DNA from: Pantoea eucrina
GTDB lineage: Bacteria; Pseudomonadota; Gammaproteobacteria; Enterobacterales; Enterobacteriaceae
NCBI RefSeq assembly: GCF_001691555.1
Contig: NZ_MAYN01000008.1
Coordinates: forward strand, 1,480,682-1,544,681
Direction of reading: 5' to 3'
Length of the DNA stretch: 64,000 bases
A program made the translations under genes and the position numbers. The notes below the pieces were generated by a model. It saw nothing but the letters and a program-made list of their open reading frames with translations, was not told where the DNA came from and searched no databases. Shown here in pieces: positions 16,177 through 25,458 of this stretch (the stretch's first letter is position 1; each line of letters starts with the position of its first letter).

Positions 16177-17688
16177 ATGAAACTTTCAACGCAATCGCAT
16201 GACCCTGCTAAAGCGCCGCCTGCGGCGCCGGGTAAAAAAAATCGCCTGCTGATGCTCTGCCTGCCGGTGCTGGTTTCACTCCTGCTGCTGCTGGTGCCTG
16301 CACCTGCCGGACTGGAGCCTTACGCCTGGCACTTTTTTGCTATCTTTGTCGGCGTGATTGTCGGTCTGATTTTTGAGCCATTGCCGGGCGCGGTGATAGG
16401 GCTGACCGGCGTGGTGGTCATCGCGCTGTTTAGCCAGTGGGTGCTGTTTAGCCCGGCAGAGCTGGCCGATCCCGCATTTAAAACGGCAGCGCAGTCGTTC
16501 AAATGGGCGGTCAGCGGCTTCGGCAACTCCACGGTCTGGCTGATTTTTGGCGCCTTTATGTTTGCAGCCGGCTACGATAAAACGCAGTTTGGCCGCCGGC
16601 TGGCGCTGATTCTGGTGAAATATCTGGGTCGCCGCAGCCTGACGCTGGGCTACGCCATTACGTTCGCTGACCTGCTGCTGGCTCCGTTTACGCCGTCTAA
16701 CACCGCACGCAGCGGCGGGACCATCTATCCGATTATTGCCAACCTGCCGCCGCTCTATGGCTCTAAGCCTAATGATCCCAGCGCCCGCAAAATTGGCTCT
16801 TATCTGATGTGGGTTGCCATTACAGCAGCCTGTATCACCAGCTCGATGTTTCTCTCCGCGCTGGCCCCTAACCTGCTCGCTCTGGCCCTGGTTAAAAGCG
16901 TTACTGGCTTCGATATCAGCTGGGGTATGTGGTTCCTCGCTTTCCTGCCGCTGGGGATCCTGCTGATTCTCACCATGCCACTGCTGGCTTACTGGCTCTA
17001 TCCGCCGGAAGTCAAAGTAAACGACGAGGTACCGCGCTGGGCTACCGCCGAGCTGGAAAAACTGGGCCGCCTGTCACGCAATGAGATCCTGCTGCTGCTG
17101 TTTGTCGTCGCGGCCCTGATGATGTGGATTTTCGCAACAGCCTGGATAGAACCGGCCATGGCCGCGCTGCTGGTGATTGTGCTGATGCTCTGGACAGGCG
17201 TACTCAACTGGAACGATATCACCAGCAATAAAGCCGCATGGAATACCTTTGCGTGGTTTGCCACACTGGTCGCGCTGGCGGATGGCCTGGCACGCGTCGG
17301 CTTTATTGCCTGGCTGGGCAAAGAGGGTGCGGTGCTGCTGCAGGGTTACGATCCTCAGGTCTCCGCAGTGGTGCTGCTGGTTGCCTTTTATCTGCTGCAC
17401 TATCTGTTTGCCAGCACCACAGCGCATACCACCGCCCTGCTGCCTGCCATGCTGACCATCGCCGCCTCAATCCCGGGCATCAATATGCCGGTGTTCTGCC
17501 TGATGATGTGTACCTCGCTGGGCGTGATGGGCATCATTACTCCTTATGGCACCGGTCCAAGCCCTATCTATTACGGCAGCGGCTATCTGCCGACGAAAGA
17601 TTACTGGCGCCTTGGCACCATCTTCGGCGCCCTGTTCCTGGTGGCGCTGATGGTTATCGCTTACCCCTGGATGGTAATGATGTTCTGA
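16177..17688 (+). CDS. DASS-family dicarboxylate/tricarboxylate transporter (CitT/TtdT type)
   Basis: An inner-membrane carrier of the divalent anion:sodium symporter family, about 503 residues with 11-13 hydrophobic segments. Family marks are the substrate-site SNTARSGG block (residues ~170-180), the late STTAHTTALLPAM block and the near-terminal ITPYGTGPSPIYYGSGY block. Members such as CitT and TtdT exchange citrate or tartrate for succinate, which would fit a fermentation that excretes succinate. The exact substrate cannot be read from sequence. The ATG at 16177 is chosen; a GTG at 16162 is also open, and neither has a clear ribosome binding site. The gene is upstream of fumarase in the same direction. 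Confidence 0.9.
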   Translation: MKLSTQSHDPAKAPPAAPGKKNRLLMLCLPVLVSLLLLLVPAPAGLEPYAWHFFAIFVGVIVGLIFEPLPGAVIGLTGVVVIALFSQWVLFSPAELADPAFKTAAQSFKWAVSGFGNSTVWLIFGAFMFAAGYDKTQFGRRLALILVKYLGRRSLTLGYAITFADLLLAPFTPSNTARSGGTIYPIIANLPPLYGSKPNDPSARKIGSYLMWVAITAACITSSMFLSALAPNLLALALVKSVTGFDISWGMWFLAFLPLGILLILTMPLLAYWLYPPEVKVNDEVPRWATAELEKLGRLSRNEILLLLFVVAALMMWIFATAWIEPAMAALLVIVLMLWTGVLNWNDITSNKAAWNTFAWFATLVALADGLARVGFIAWLGKEGAVLLQGYDPQVSAVVLLVAFYLLHYLFASTTAHTTALLPAMLTIAASIPGINMPVFCLMMCTSLGVMGIITPYGTGPSPIYYGSGYLPTKDYWRLGTIFGALFLVALMVIAYPWMVMMF

Positions 17689-17811
17689 TGATGTTGCCTT
17701 GATGTTAAAAAACGCAGCCGCGTCAGCCTGTTTCAGTGTTACTATGCTCGCCAGTCAGCTCCTGTTACGGGCTGGCGAGAGAAAATTGCACCACAGATCG
17801 CCTAATTTGCC

Positions 17812-17830
17812 GCCCGCCGCGCAGGCGGGC
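17812..17830 (+). other. intercistronic hairpin between transporter and fumarase genes
   Basis: GCCCGCC and GGCGGGC pair around a 5-nt loop, 23 nt before the fumarase ATG. No T run follows. It may protect the mRNA or modulate fumarase translation. Confidence 0.4.
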
Positions 17831-17853
17831 AACACGAAGCTAAGTGAGCCAAC

Positions 17854-19497
17854 ATGTCGAACAAACCCTTCTATTACCAGAATCCCTTTCCTCTCGCCAA
17901 AGATGATACTGAATATTACCTGCTGAGCCGCGAGCACGTTTCGGTTGCCAGTTTTGAGGGTGAAGAGGTGCTGAAGGTTGCGCCGGAAGCACTGACGCTG
18001 CTGGCACAGCAGGCGTTTCATGACGCCTCTTTTATGCTGCGCGCCTCACACCAGCAGCAGGTTGCCGCCATCCTTGCGGATGATGAAGCGAGTCAGAATG
18101 ATAAATATGTCGCGCTGCAGTTTCTGCGTAACTCAGAAATTGCCGCCAAGGGCGTATTACCGACCTGCCAGGATACCGGCACCGCCATTATCATGGGTAA
18201 AAAAGGTCAGCGTGTCTGGACCGGCGGCGGCGATGAAGCGGCGCTGTCGCAGGGTGTCTATAACACTTATATCGAAGATAACCTGCGCTATTCGCAGAAC
18301 GCCCCGCTGGATATGTATAAAGAGGTTAATACCGGCACTAACCTGCCGGCTCAGATCGATCTCTATAGCGTGGATGGCGATGAGTATAAGTTTCTCTGCA
18401 TCGCTAAAGGCGGTGGCTCAGCGAACAAGACTTACCTCTATCAGGAAACCAAGGCGTTAATCACGCCGGCAAAATTAAAAAACTATCTGATTGATAAGAT
18501 GATGTCGCTCGGCACCGCTGCCTGCCCGCCCTACCATATTGCGTTTGTCATCGGCGGCACCTCTGCAGAAAGCACGCTGAAAACGGTTAAGCTCGCCTCA
18601 ACGCACTACTATGACTCGCTGCCAACCGAAGGCAATGAGCACGGGCAGGCGTTTCGCGATACGGAACTGGAGCAGGAACTGCTGGAAGCGTCGCAGAAGC
18701 TCGGCCTTGGCGCGCAGTTTGGCGGTAAGTACTTTGCCCACGATATTCGCGTGGTCAGGCTGCCGCGTCACGGTGCCTCCTGTCCGGTAGGGATGGGCGT
18801 CTCCTGTTCTGCTGACCGTAACATCAAAGCTAAAATCAACCGTGATGGCATCTGGATTGAGAAGCTGGAAGATAATCCGGGCCGCTATATTCCGGAAGCG
18901 CTGCGCCAGCAGGGCGAAGGCGAGGTCGTCCAGGTCGATCTTAATCGTCCGATGCAGGATATTCTGGCGCAGCTCTCCGCTTATCCGGTGGCAACCCGCC
19001 TGTCGCTGAACGGCACCATTATTGTGGCGCGCGACATTGCTCATGCCAAACTGAAAGAGCGTATTGATAATGGCGAAGGGCTGCCACAGTACATTAAAGA
19101 TCATCCGGTCTACTATGCCGGTCCGGCAAAAACGCCGGAAGGGCATGCGTCGGGTTCACTGGGTCCGACCACTGCGGGTCGTATGGACTCTTATGTCGAT
19201 CTGCTGCAGTCACACGGCGGCAGCATGGTAATGCTGGCTAAAGGTAACCGCAGCAAACAGGTCACTGACGCCTGCCATAAGCATGGCGGCTTTTATCTGG
19301 GCAGTATTGGCGGTCCGGCTGCGGTACTGGCGCAGCAGAGCATCAGAAGCCTTGAGTGCGTGGAGTATGCTGAACTGGGGATGGAAGCGATCTGGAAGAT
19401 TGAAGTGGAAGATTTCCCGGCGTTTATTCTGGTGGATGACAAGGGTAACGACTTCTTCCAGCAGATCCACAATCAGTGCTCTGCCTGCGTAAAATAG
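17854..19497 (+). CDS. fumA: class I fumarate hydratase ([4Fe-4S], FumA/FumB type)
   Basis: The enzyme interconverts malate and fumarate using an oxygen-sensitive [4Fe-4S] cluster. Length (547 aa) and cluster cysteines agree with E. coli FumA/FumB: C105 (LPTCQDTG), C224 (TAACPPYH) and C318 (GVSC). The context with a fumarate-consuming reductase and a dicarboxylate carrier suggests it runs as a malate dehydratase, like the anaerobic FumB, so the FumA/FumB choice is open. The upstream ribosome binding site is weak (AAGTGAG). A strong terminator follows. Confidence 0.93.
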   Translation: MSNKPFYYQNPFPLAKDDTEYYLLSREHVSVASFEGEEVLKVAPEALTLLAQQAFHDASFMLRASHQQQVAAILADDEASQNDKYVALQFLRNSEIAAKGVLPTCQDTGTAIIMGKKGQRVWTGGGDEAALSQGVYNTYIEDNLRYSQNAPLDMYKEVNTGTNLPAQIDLYSVDGDEYKFLCIAKGGGSANKTYLYQETKALITPAKLKNYLIDKMMSLGTAACPPYHIAFVIGGTSAESTLKTVKLASTHYYDSLPTEGNEHGQAFRDTELEQELLEASQKLGLGAQFGGKYFAHDIRVVRLPRHGASCPVGMGVSCSADRNIKAKINRDGIWIEKLEDNPGRYIPEALRQQGEGEVVQVDLNRPMQDILAQLSAYPVATRLSLNGTIIVARDIAHAKLKERIDNGEGLPQYIKDHPVYYAGPAKTPEGHASGSLGPTTAGRMDSYVDLLQSHGGSMVMLAKGNRSKQVTDACHKHGGFYLGSIGGPAAVLAQQSIRSLECVEYAELGMEAIWKIEVEDFPAFILVDDKGNDFFQQIHNQCSACVK

Positions 19498-19517
19498 CGC
19501 GCTGAAGCAGACCCTGT

Positions 19518-19551
19518 AAAAAATCCGCGGCGATATGCTGCGGATTTTTTT
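19518..19551 (+). terminator. rho-independent terminator after fumarase
   Basis: AATCCGC (19522-19528) and GCGGATT (19540-19546) form a stem with A and T runs on either side, so it could work in both directions. Confidence 0.88.
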
Positions 19552-19571
19552 ATTTTACAGAGAGCTGTTTG

Positions 19572-19721
19572 TTACGCGCGCAGCGGCATTTCCCGCGCGG
19601 CTTCGCGCTCGGTGCCATACTGTGACGCATCATAAGCGGGCAGATTGACGCTGATAATGTCCTGTTCGACCGCATCCAGCACCTCATCGTGCTGCTCCAT
19701 AAAGTCATATCCTGCGTTCAT
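19572..19721 (-). CDS. small acidic protein, 49 aa
   Basis: The ATG at 19721 is preceded by AAGGAGAG with ideal spacing, which argues strongly for translation. The product is hydrophilic and acidic (QHDEVLDAVEQDI), has a YDASQYGTERE stretch and a basic end, and lacks membrane segments. I do not recognise it. It lies 97 bp downstream of the aldehyde dehydrogenase gene in the same direction and could be its operon partner. Confidence 0.6.
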   Translation of the reverse strand: MNAGYDFMEQHDEVLDAVEQDIISVNLPAYDASQYGTEREAAREMPLRA

Positions 19722-19818
19722 GATCTCTCCTTTGCGCAGAGGCGTTTCTCATATCCTGCCCTGCAAAGATGACAGGTTTATGAAAATATAGCCTCTGCAG
19801 CAACTGCCGGCACGAAAA

Positions 19819-21339
19819 TCAGAAGAACCCGAGCGGCTGCGTGCTGTAGCTCACCAGCAGATTTTTGGTTTGCTGATAGTGATCCAGCATCATTTTATGC
19901 GTCTCCCGTCCGATGCCTGATTTCTTATAGCCGCCAAATGCCGCATGAGCCGGATAGAGGTGGTAACAGTTAGTCCAGACGCGTCCGGCTTTAATTGCCC
20001 TTCCCATGCGGTAAGCGCGGTTGATATCACGCGTCCAGACGCCGGCGCCAAGTCCGTAAATCGAGTCATTAGCAATGGCCAGTGCCTCTGCTTCATCTTT
20101 GAAGGTCAGTATGCCTACCACCGGCCCGAAAATTTCTTCCTGAAATACGCGCATGCTGTTATTGCCTTTCAGCAGCGTTGGCTGAATGTAGTAGCCGCCG
20201 CTGAAGGCTTCACCAATCTGCTCAACGTTACCGCCGTGCAGCACTTCTGCCCCCTCCTGCTGTGCAATCTCAAGGTAAGAGAGGATCTTATCAAACTGCT
20301 GCTGCGATGCCTGGGCACCAATCATGGTTTCCGTATCCAGCGGATCGCCGCGTTTAATGGTTTTGATGCGCTTCATAACGGCCGCCATGAAGGGTTCAAA
20401 GATCGATTCCTGCACCAGCGCGCGCGACGGACAGGTACAGACTTCGCCCTGGTTCAGGAAGCCAAGCACAACGCCCTCCGCCGCTTTCTCAATAAAGCTC
20501 TCCTCCGCCTGCATGATATCTTCGAAAAAGATATTCGGCGATTTCCCGCCCAGCTCCACCGTCGACGGGATCAGGCTTTTTGCTGCCAGCTCCAGAATAT
20601 GGCCGCCGGTCGCTGTTGAGCCGGTAAAGGCAATTTTGGCAATGCCCGGATGTGATGCCAGCGCTTCGCCCGCCTCTTTGCCATAGCCGTGCACCACGTT
20701 AATGACGCCTGGCGGGACCAGGTCTTTAATCAACTCAACAAACAGCGTGATGGAAAGCGGGGTCTGCTCGGCGGGTTTCAGCACCACGCAGTTACCTGCG
20801 CCCAGCGCCGGCGCCAGCTTCCAGGCCGCCATTAACAACGGGAAGTTCCAGGGAATGATCTGTCCCACTACGCCCAGCGGTTCATGAAAGTGATAGGCGG
20901 CCGTAAATTCGTCAATCTCGGCGGCGCTGCCCTCCTGCGCCCGGACACAACCGGCAAAATAGCGAAAATGATCTACCGCCAGTGGCAGGTCAGCGGCCAG
21001 CGTTTCGCGTACCGGCTTGCCGTTATCCCAGGTTTCGTTGACGGCAATATATTCCAGGTTCTGCTCAAGGCGATCGGCAATTTTCAGCAGCACCAGGGAG
21101 CGCGCCTGTGGCGAGGTCTTGCCCCACTGCTCTGCCGCCGCCTGAGCCGCCGCGACCGCGTTATCAATATCTGCCCGGTCGGAACGCGGAAATTCGCCAA
21201 TTGCACTGCCGTTAACCGGTGAGGTGTTGGTAAAATAGTGACCGTTGACCGGCGCGGCAAACTCGCCGTTGATAAAGTTGCCATACTGCGATTGCAGAGT
21301 GATCAGAGAACCCTGTTCTCCCGGAGCAGCGTAACGCAT
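19819..21339 (-). CDS. NAD-dependent aldehyde dehydrogenase (ExaC/AldB-like)
   Basis: This cytosolic enzyme oxidises an aldehyde, probably acetaldehyde or a related short-chain substrate, to the acid. Visible are the PWNFP block, the FTGST cofactor loop, the general-base Glu in VELGGKSPN and the catalytic Cys in [11 protein letters not shown], a signature typical of ExaC/AcoD-type enzymes. I set the start at 21339, which follows AGGGGA and gives the family length of 506 residues; the frame continues upstream to 21375 without support. The 49-codon ORF follows it. Confidence 0.92.
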   Translation of the reverse strand: MRYAAPGEQGSLITLQSQYGNFINGEFAAPVNGHYFTNTSPVNGSAIGEFPRSDRADIDNAVAAAQAAAEQWGKTSPQARSLVLLKIADRLEQNLEYIAVNETWDNGKPVRETLAADLPLAVDHFRYFAGCVRAQEGSAAEIDEFTAAYHFHEPLGVVGQIIPWNFPLLMAAWKLAPALGAGNCVVLKPAEQTPLSITLFVELIKDLVPPGVINVVHGYGKEAGEALASHPGIAKIAFTGSTATGGHILELAAKSLIPSTVELGGKSPNIFFEDIMQAEESFIEKAAEGVVLGFLNQGEVCTCPSRALVQESIFEPFMAAVMKRIKTIKRGDPLDTETMIGAQASQQQFDKILSYLEIAQQEGAEVLHGGNVEQIGEAFSGGYYIQPTLLKGNNSMRVFQEEIFGPVVGILTFKDEAEALAIANDSIYGLGAGVWTRDINRAYRMGRAIKAGRVWTNCYHLYPAHAAFGGYKKSGIGRETHKMMLDHYQQTKNLLVSYSTQPLGFF

Positions 21340-21586
21340 GATATTTCCCCTTACAGAGCGAATGAAATTTAACAACTTTTAAACCGTTAATTAACATTGC
21401 GCGATCGTGTCCAGCCTGTCAGGTATACAGGCAGGAAACTGTGAGCGGACGCGGGAAATGGTGTGATGGCAATGCACGATCGCACAGGCCGGAAAAGTCT
21501 GAGTTTGGCTTTTCTGCAGCGCAAAAGCGAAACCTGAACGTGATATGTGGTCAATACCCTGCAGACCCCAGATTCAGGAGAGAAAG

Positions 21587-22150
21587 ATGCTGGCTTCAGC
21601 CCTAACGGCAATGCGGTCCAAAGCAAACTTTGTGCAGCAGTTTATTCGCGATCCGCGCAGAATCGGCAGCGTTACCCCGTCATCAGCGGCACTATGTCGC
21701 TGTATGTGTAATGCAGTAGCGTGGGAAAAGAGCCTGCGCGTAGCTGAACTGGGCGCCGGTGATGGCGTGCTGACGCGCCATGTGCTGTCGCATATGGTAC
21801 CGGCCGCGCAGCTTGACGTGTTTGAAATCAATCCGCAGCTGGCAGCAGAACTCCGTCAGTGGCACGATCCGCGCATGCGGGTTCAGGCACACTCAGCGGA
21901 GCTGCTGCAGGGGGAATACGACGCCATTTTTTCCGGCCTGCCGCTGCTGTCGCTGCCTGCAGCTACCCGTCATGCCATCCTGAGCGCGGTGCATAATGCA
22001 CTGGCTCCCGGCGGGGTATTTGTCCAGTTTCAGTACACCTCGCTCACCCGGCACGATCTGTCGCGCTATTTTGTCTGGCAGCGGCAGCGCGTGCTGAAAA
22101 ATATGCCGCCCGCCTGGGTCTATCGCTGTCAGCGCTGCGACGTTTCCTGA
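21587..22150 (+). CDS. class I SAM-dependent methyltransferase (phospholipid N-methyltransferase-like)
   Basis: The 187-residue product has the SAM-binding motif I ELGAGDGVLTRHV near residue 55, a motif II acid in LDVFEIN, and a motif IV-like YDAIFSGLPL. The opening NFVQQFIRDPRRIGSVTPSS is characteristic of PmtA/KsgA-like methyltransferases acting on phosphatidylethanolamine, but the substrate is not proven. CAGGAGAG precedes the ATG at 21587. The 3' end overlaps the convergent amidotransferase gene by 22 bp. Confidence 0.82.
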   Translation: MLASALTAMRSKANFVQQFIRDPRRIGSVTPSSAALCRCMCNAVAWEKSLRVAELGAGDGVLTRHVLSHMVPAAQLDVFEINPQLAAELRQWHDPRMRVQAHSAELLQGEYDAIFSGLPLLSLPAATRHAILSAVHNALAPGGVFVQFQYTSLTRHDLSRYFVWQRQRVLKNMPPAWVYRCQRCDVS

Positions 22151-22848
22151 GCCTGATCCTGAAGCCGTACCTGCTGCCAGAAGCGATGCAGCAGCGTACG
22201 TGCCCAGTCAGTATCACCCATTACCGCGCTATCTGGCTCTACGCCAGCCGGTGTACACGCCGTCATGATCTCGCGACTGAACTCCGGGTGAAACTGAACA
22301 GAAAATGCCTGCGGTGAATAGCGTAATACCTGACAATCATCCTGCGCTGAGCAGGCCAGAATAGTGGCCTGTGGCGGCGGTGCCAGTACCGACTGACGGT
22401 GCGACAGCCACGCGGAAAAGTGCGCCGGTAACCCGTCCAGCCAGGGATCAGAAGCCGTGCGCGTGACGGTCTGCAGTCCGCGTTCCCAGCCGCGAGGATT
22501 ATCGCCGACCTCACCCCCCAGCGCATAGGCCATCAGCTGATGACCATAGCAGACGCCAAGCAGCGGCAGCTGCGCCTCCATTGCGCCGCGTATCCAGGCC
22601 GCAGTGCGCTCACTCCACCCGGCGTGGTCGGTTACCATCGCCCAGGACCCGCTGAGGATCGCCCCGCTAATCTCCTGCCAGCCGGGAAGCGCGTCACCCC
22701 GGTGCGGACGCACGATAATATAGTCATCCGCCTGCAGCTGCAGCGCGTCAATAAACCACGCAGGCTGTTCGCCAGTTTTTGCCACCACCTGCGGGGGCGG
22801 AACTTCAAGCTGTATTAATGCCAGGGGTAAAGTATAACGCTCCGTCAT
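22129..22848 (-). CDS. class I glutamine amidotransferase-like protein
   Basis: This stand-alone GATase1 domain of 239 residues has the nucleophile elbow LLGVCYGHQL with Cys at 100 and a C-terminal FHPEFS that supplies the His-Glu dyad. It resembles E. coli YfeJ and glutamine-hydrolysing GMP-synthase-like proteins. The acceptor partner is unknown, and no synthetase domain is adjacent. Confidence 0.85.
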   Translation of the reverse strand: MTERYTLPLALIQLEVPPPQVVAKTGEQPAWFIDALQLQADDYIIVRPHRGDALPGWQEISGAILSGSWAMVTDHAGWSERTAAWIRGAMEAQLPLLGVCYGHQLMAYALGGEVGDNPRGWERGLQTVTRTASDPWLDGLPAHFSAWLSHRQSVLAPPPQATILACSAQDDCQVLRYSPQAFSVQFHPEFSREIMTACTPAGVEPDSAVMGDTDWARTLLHRFWQQVRLQDQAQETSQR

Positions 22849-22882
22849 TGCCGGCAGGCTCCTCTGCTGCGTCCGCTGTTAA

Positions 22883-22904
22883 GCATTACTGTGACAGTAA
22901 ATGC
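22883..22904. promoter_or_regulatory. palindromic operator-like site
   Basis: TTACTGT-G-ACAGTAA (22886-22900) is a perfect 7-bp palindrome with one central base, flanked by GCA and ATGC. It lies 38 bp upstream of the amidotransferase start and 200 bp from the EamA gene. It is shaped like a GntR/LacI-type operator, but the regulator is unknown. Confidence 0.45.
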
Positions 22905-22938
22905 CCGCCCTGTCTTATGTTTTTCCGCACCATGCTTA

Positions 22939-23007
22939 TGCAAAAGCGGAGGGCCGGAACAACGTGCAGCTATCAGTATGTTGTAATTATAAAGCAGCGC
23001 TTTTGCA
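22939..23007. repeat. 10-bp inverted repeat upstream of the EamA gene
   Basis: TGCAAAAGCG (22939-22948) and CGCTTTTGCA (22998-23007) are exact inverted copies 49 nt apart. They could form a long-range hairpin in the leader of the exporter mRNA. Confidence 0.35.
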
Positions 23008-23100
23008 GATGAGTGCTAAACCGTCGGGTTCATGTGTCCTGTGCCGCAGGCTTCATGCCATTATTAAGCGTAAGTTCATTTTTCTGGTAAGGATAACCGC

Positions 23101-23985
23101 GTGGCCGTACGGCATTTTTTTCTGATTCTGTTTGTAGTATCCATCTGGGCGTTTAACAACGTGGCGGTTAAATGGGGGCTGCTGGAGCTGCCGCCGCTGT
23201 TTCTGACGTGGATGCGCTTTGTTGTGGTCGCCCTGCTGCTGGTGCCCTTTTGCCGCATCACGCGCGCGCAGCTGCCCTGGCTTATTACGCTCGCGTTTAC
23301 CTTTGGCTTTATGCACTTCTCTCTGCTGTTTGTCGGCATGCGCTATACCGATGCCGGCACGGCGGCTATCGTCGTGCAGCTGGGCACCCCTATTGCGATG
23401 CTGCTGGCGATGGCCATTCTGAAAGAGAAGCTGCGGCTGGTGCAGCTGTGCGGCATCGCTATCTCTCTGAGCGGCGTGGCCGTGCTCTCCGGCAGCCCGA
23501 CTATTCCAGCCTGGTGGGTACTCTGTATCCTGCTGTGCAGCGCGTTTGGCTGGGCGGTCAGCAACATGATTGTCAAAAAGTCGCCGCCTATCAGTCCGTT
23601 GACGCTGACCGGCTGGATCTCATTTCTCGCCGTGCCGCTGGTCGGCGCCGCCTCATGGCTGACGGAATCACACCAGTTCAGCGCCCTTAAAGCGGCGGGC
23701 TGGCACGGCTGGTTCGGCATCCTTTATAGCGCTATCGCCTCTTCGATTGTTGCCTATACGCTGTGGTACGCCCTGCTGAAAAAATATAATGTCAATCTGA
23801 TCATGCCCTACTCGCTGCTGACGCCGGTGCTGGCTGTGATCATGGGCGTGACGGTGCTGGGTGACAGTATGAACAGCTTTAAAGTGTTTGGCGCATCGCT
23901 GGTGGTGCTGGGCACCGCTATTGCCGTGCTTAACCTGCGCAATCTGCGTATGCACGCGCGTTTCCCGCGGCTGCGCCGGCGTTAG
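23101..23985 (+). CDS. EamA-family drug/metabolite exporter
   Basis: An inner-membrane protein of the DMT superfamily, 294 residues with ten predicted helices in two EamA repeats and a basic C terminus. The first repeat has FVGMRYTDAGTAAIVVQLGTP and the second ASSIVAYTLWYALLKKY, both typical. The family includes E. coli EamA, which exports O-acetylserine and cysteine; I cannot assign the substrate. It starts with GTG after TAAGGA. Confidence 0.85.
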   Translation: MAVRHFFLILFVVSIWAFNNVAVKWGLLELPPLFLTWMRFVVVALLLVPFCRITRAQLPWLITLAFTFGFMHFSLLFVGMRYTDAGTAAIVVQLGTPIAMLLAMAILKEKLRLVQLCGIAISLSGVAVLSGSPTIPAWWVLCILLCSAFGWAVSNMIVKKSPPISPLTLTGWISFLAVPLVGAASWLTESHQFSALKAAGWHGWFGILYSAIASSIVAYTLWYALLKKYNVNLIMPYSLLTPVLAVIMGVTVLGDSMNSFKVFGASLVVLGTAIAVLNLRNLRMHARFPRLRRR

Positions 23986-24114
23986 TGCTCTCTGCTGAGC
24001 CTGAAGCCGTCAGTATCTGCAGGCGTCGCCCAGGTTTCAGCAATGCATCAGCGCGTCTGCCGGAGACGCGGCTTATCTGCACAAGTCCCCGGCAGCAGCG
24101 ATCCCTGCCAGCGA

Positions 24115-24675
24115 TTACGCCTGCGGCGTATCGTCTTCGCTCAGCTCGTCATACATCGCCTGAATCGCCTCGCGACTCAGCTCAGCCAGCGTGCGATAAA
24201 ACGCCGTGGTGGCGTGCGCTTCAACTTTGCCAAGGAATGCGCCGCACCATGGCAGCAGATAAGATTCAAACAGCGCGCGCTGCGCGTCAGATTCATCTTC
24301 TGCAGACTGATCTTCAAGCCACGACGCCGCCAGCAGCAGTACGCCAAAGTGATCGGCGGGTGCGTCACTGAGCGGCATGCCGCGCGCGCTGAGAAATGCC
24401 CGGATCTCCGCTTCCGGTGCGCCTTCCGGCCACTGAGACGCATAAGGCGGCACGCTGCACTCCTGACCGACAAACAGCGCGTTGTAATCCGCTGCCAGCG
24501 CCTGCGGATCGCTGCTCTGCTGCAGACGCGTCAGCAGCGCATCCTGCTCCAGCGGCCACTGTGCCTGCATTTTGCCTTCGCGCAGCAGCGTAAACAGCGG
24601 CATCAGCAGCGGATCCTGAGGCTGACGGTTAAACAGGGAGCCGATCACCCGGCAAAGCATAGAAAATTCATTCAT
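24115..24675 (-). CDS. ycdY: YcdY, TorD/DmsD-family chaperone
   Basis: The 186-residue helical protein is nearly collinear with E. coli YcdY (SMLCRVIGSLF, QDPLLMPLFTLLREGK, LLPWCGAFLGKVEAHA). In E. coli it raises the activity of the partner phosphatase YcdX and affects swarming. It lies 24 bp downstream of ycdX in the same direction, the same pairing as in E. coli. Confidence 0.93.
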   Translation of the reverse strand: MNEFSMLCRVIGSLFNRQPQDPLLMPLFTLLREGKMQAQWPLEQDALLTRLQQSSDPQALAADYNALFVGQECSVPPYASQWPEGAPEAEIRAFLSARGMPLSDAPADHFGVLLLAASWLEDQSAEDESDAQRALFESYLLPWCGAFLGKVEAHATTAFYRTLAELSREAIQAMYDELSEDDTPQA

Positions 24676-24699
24676 CTGGCAGCATTCCTCACTACAACA

Positions 24700-25437
24700 T
24701 TAAAAATCCAGTAATTCCGCGATCCGTTTACCGCTGCGCTGCTCCAGAAAGTCGAGCAGGCGGCGCGGCGTGACATTTAACACCCGATCTTCAGGGAAAT
24801 CCACCTCGCGCGTAATGCGCAGGCAGTGCTCAAAATGCCCCAGCGTAAAGGCGGTATGGGAATCGGAGCCGAAGGCCAACTGCCCGCCCGCGTCACGCAC
24901 CGCCTCCGCAATCGCGCGGCAGTTGGGTTCGCTGCCCGGACGCGAATGGGTAAACGAGGAGTTATTGATCTCCAGCGCCACGTTGTAGTGGGCTGCGGCT
25001 TCGGCAATCGCGCGAATATCTACCGGGAATTTGGGATTGCCCGGATGGCTGATGATATGCACCAGCCCGCCTGCCATCGCGGCGATCATCGCCTCAGTAT
25101 GGTGCGCTTTGTCGCGCGGCGTGTAGACCGGCTCGTGAAACCCCGCCACAATCAGATCCAGGGCATCCAGCATCGGTCCGCTGCAGTCGATCTCGCCCTG
25201 CTGATTTTTAATGTTCGCTTCAATTCCGCGCAGGATCCCCACGCCGTCAATAACCCGCGGCCAGATGCGCATATTAATGAAATGCCAGTGGTGCGGCGCA
25301 TCTGCCATATCAGGGCCGTGATCGGTAATGGCAAAGAGCTTCAGGCCAGTCTGTTTCGCCTGGGCGACATAGTCATGCAGCGTACTGTAGGCGTGCGTAC
25401 TGGCTACGGTGTGCATATGCAGGTCAACGGGATACAT
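24700..25437 (-). CDS. ycdX: YcdX, PHP-domain zinc phosphatase
   Basis: A PHP-family phosphatase with a trinuclear zinc site. The ligand motifs are present in order: DLHMHT at 5-10, DHGPDM near 40, GIEANI near 71, HISHPGNP near 132 and GSDSHT near 192. At 245 residues it matches E. coli YcdX. AGAGGAG precedes the start. It forms an operon with ghrA upstream and ycdY downstream. Confidence 0.93.
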   Translation of the reverse strand: MYPVDLHMHTVASTHAYSTLHDYVAQAKQTGLKLFAITDHGPDMADAPHHWHFINMRIWPRVIDGVGILRGIEANIKNQQGEIDCSGPMLDALDLIVAGFHEPVYTPRDKAHHTEAMIAAMAGGLVHIISHPGNPKFPVDIRAIAEAAAHYNVALEINNSSFTHSRPGSEPNCRAIAEAVRDAGGQLAFGSDSHTAFTLGHFEHCLRITREVDFPEDRVLNVTPRRLLDFLEQRSGKRIAELLDF

Positions 25438-25458
25438 ATTTTGCTCCTCTGAGATAAA

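Noticed and set aside
24052-24070. Hairpin CGCGTCT/AGACGCG after the EamA gene as a terminator
   Set aside because: The stem is good but no T run follows; too weak to annotate as a terminator.
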